A stretch of DNA of 7,244 nt. It comes from Bacteroidales bacterium (GTDB taxonomy: Bacteria > Bacteroidota > Bacteroidia > Bacteroidales > VadinHA17). The position numbers were made by a program, and so were the translations under genes. Where the stretch lies: assembly GCA_020353115.1 (NCBI GenBank), contig CP070687.1:2289250-2296493 (forward strand), written 5' to 3'. Positions 6,336-7,244 of the stretch are shown here, in pieces (position 1 is the stretch's first letter; the number at the start of each line of letters is the position of its first letter). A model generated the notes under the pieces. The model ran no database searches. It worked only from the letters and a program-made list of their open reading frames with translations, and was not told where the DNA came from.

Positions 6336-6418
6336 AATTTCCCAATCAATTTCCCAGCCTCTCTGTTAATAAAACACACAAAGAGCGATAAAGTTCACTC
6401 CGTGGAATAAAAATTTCG

Positions 6419-6448
6419 TAAAGATAGGTATAGAATTCAGTTTACAAA
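6419..6448 (-). promoter_or_regulatory. Candidate Bacteroidota promoter for the LysE-family exporter
   Basis: On the minus strand TTTG (6448-6445) is followed after 18 nt by TATCTTTA (6426-6419), one base from the TAnnTTTG consensus with near-normal spacing. The -7 box continues as CGAAA, like the box before the VOC gene. Transcription would begin around 6410, giving a leader of about 75 nt before the ATG at 6335. This supports the exporter being a separate unit from the upstream aldehyde dehydrogenase. Confidence 0.45.
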
Positions 6449-6528
6449 GGAAAACGTATAAAATATTATTTCCATTGTATTCTGTTTAAAAACATGAATG
6501 ACCGAGAGAAACATGGAATAATAACGGG

Positions 6529-7244
6529 TTATCCAACATCCTTGACCAGGAGTTTTGGTTCCAGCATTTCATGAATTGCATACTTAACCCCTTCCCTGCC
6601 AAGGCCTGAATTCTTGATACCCCCGTATGGCATATGGTCTACCCTGAATGTCGGCACATCATTAATAATAACTCCTCCTACCTGTAAATGCCTGAATGCA
6701 TAGTTCATTTCGTATAATGAATCCGTGAATACTCCTGCCTGCAAGCCATACCTGGAATCATTTACTTCGTTTACAGCCTGCTCAAAGGATTTGTACCTTT
6801 CCAGAGTAACAACCGGTCCGAATATTTCCAGGGAGCAAACTTTCATTTTTTTGGTAGTATTTGTAAGAACTGTCGGCTCATAATATGTACCGCGGATATT
6901 CCCCCCGGTTAAAATTTTTGCTCCCTCCCGGACGGATTCCTGTACCCATTCATCCACCCTGATTGCATTCTCTTCATCAATCATAACGGAGATATCCGTT
7001 GCGGGATCCAGCGGATCCCCTTCTTTCAGGCTATTCACCCCTTCAACAAATCTTTTTGCAAATTCATCATACACCTTATCATGGATATATATTCTCTGGA
7101 CATGTATACACACCTGTCCCGAATAGGCATAACCACCTATCAGGCATCGTGTTACTGCTTTCCCGATATCTGCCGAGGGACAAACGATTACACCGGCATT
7201 CCCTCCCAGTTCGAGGATTATTTTTTTCTTTCCAGCTTCATTCT
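6529..7244 (-). CDS. NAD(P)-dependent aldehyde dehydrogenase, C-terminal part
   Basis: The gene enters from the right edge; 237 codons plus the stop are visible, about half of a typical enzyme of about 480 residues. Members oxidise an aldehyde to the acid through a thiohemiacetal on a cysteine. In fragment numbering the general base Glu11 is in LELGGN and the nucleophile Cys45 is in SGQVCIHVQR. They are 34 residues apart, matching the Glu268/Cys302 spacing of ALDH2. The cofactor-contacting Glu139 lies in EIFGPVV, and the C-terminal PYGGIKNSGLGREG signature is at 205-218. The enzyme should therefore be active if its N-terminal Rossmann half is intact. The wording of the C-terminus (RVDHMPYGGIKNSGLGREGVKYAI) resembles the group of uncharacterised ALDHs related to rhizobial y4uC and plant ALDH21, but the substrate is not deducible. 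An internal GTG at 7113 is not a start: the conserved frame continues upstream through the catalytic Glu to the window edge. Confidence 0.92.
   Translation of the reverse strand, partial: NEAGKKKIILELGGNAGVIVCPSADIGKAVTRCLIGGYAYSGQVCIHVQRIYIHDKVYDEFAKRFVEGVNSLKEGDPLDPATDISVMIDEENAIRVDEWVQESVREGAKILTGGNIRGTYYEPTVLTNTTKKMKVCSLEIFGPVVTLERYKSFEQAVNEVNDSRYGLQAGVFTDSLYEMNYAFRHLQVGGVIINDVPTFRVDHMPYGGIKNSGLGREGVKYAIHEMLEPKLLVKDVG

Noticed and set aside
5709..6410. Several plus-strand open frames opposite the LysE-family gene
   Set aside because: The minus-strand frame shows clear LysE motifs and six membrane helices; the opposing frames are antisense shadows without family features.

Overview
This window most likely comes from a member of the Bacteroidota, probably a Bacteroidales- or Marinilabiliales-like lineage. 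The evidence is indirect. Several intergenic regions carry near-perfect TAnnTTTG (-7) boxes, some with an upstream TTTG/TTG element. Translation starts lack strong Shine-Dalgarno sequences and are A/T-rich. One secreted enzyme has a Bacteroidota-style L-T-S-C lipobox, and base composition is moderately AT-rich. No rRNA or tRNA gene is present, so finer placement is not possible.

Layout. (1) Positions 1-186, minus strand: the N-terminal end of an Ogt/MGMT-type DNA repair methyltransferase, cut by the window edge. (2) Positions 187-434: a divergent intergenic region with a candidate promoter for that gene. (3) Positions 435-3733, plus strand: a three-gene cluster made of a membrane-anchored PlsC-type acyltransferase, a DHRS7/11-beta-HSD1-like short-chain dehydrogenase 10 nt later, and, after a 46-nt gap with its own possible promoter, a two-domain VOC (glyoxalase-fold) protein. 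(4) Positions 3949-5184, minus strand: an M19 membrane dipeptidase lipoprotein preceded by a very good Bacteroidota promoter. (5) Positions 5218-5702: about 490 nt without a convincing gene. It contains a GC-rich, repeat- and hairpin-rich segment that looks like structured RNA, possibly a fragment of a group II intron. (6) Positions 5703-6335, minus strand: a LysE/RhtB-family exporter with its own candidate promoter. (7) Positions 6529-7244, minus strand: the C-terminal part of an NAD(P)-dependent aldehyde dehydrogenase, cut by the window edge.

How the genes fit together. The acyltransferase and the dehydrogenase are very probably co-transcribed and point to lipid or lipophilic-substrate metabolism; whether the VOC protein belongs to that pathway is an inference from position. 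The minus-strand genes (aldehyde dehydrogenase, exporter, dipeptidase) each appear to be separate transcription units with no evident shared pathway. Most of the window is ordinary chromosomal housekeeping. The least explained parts are the structured block at about 5293-5520 and the VOC protein, whose predicted metal site is eroded in one domain. No phage, CRISPR, toxin-antitoxin or defence system is visible.
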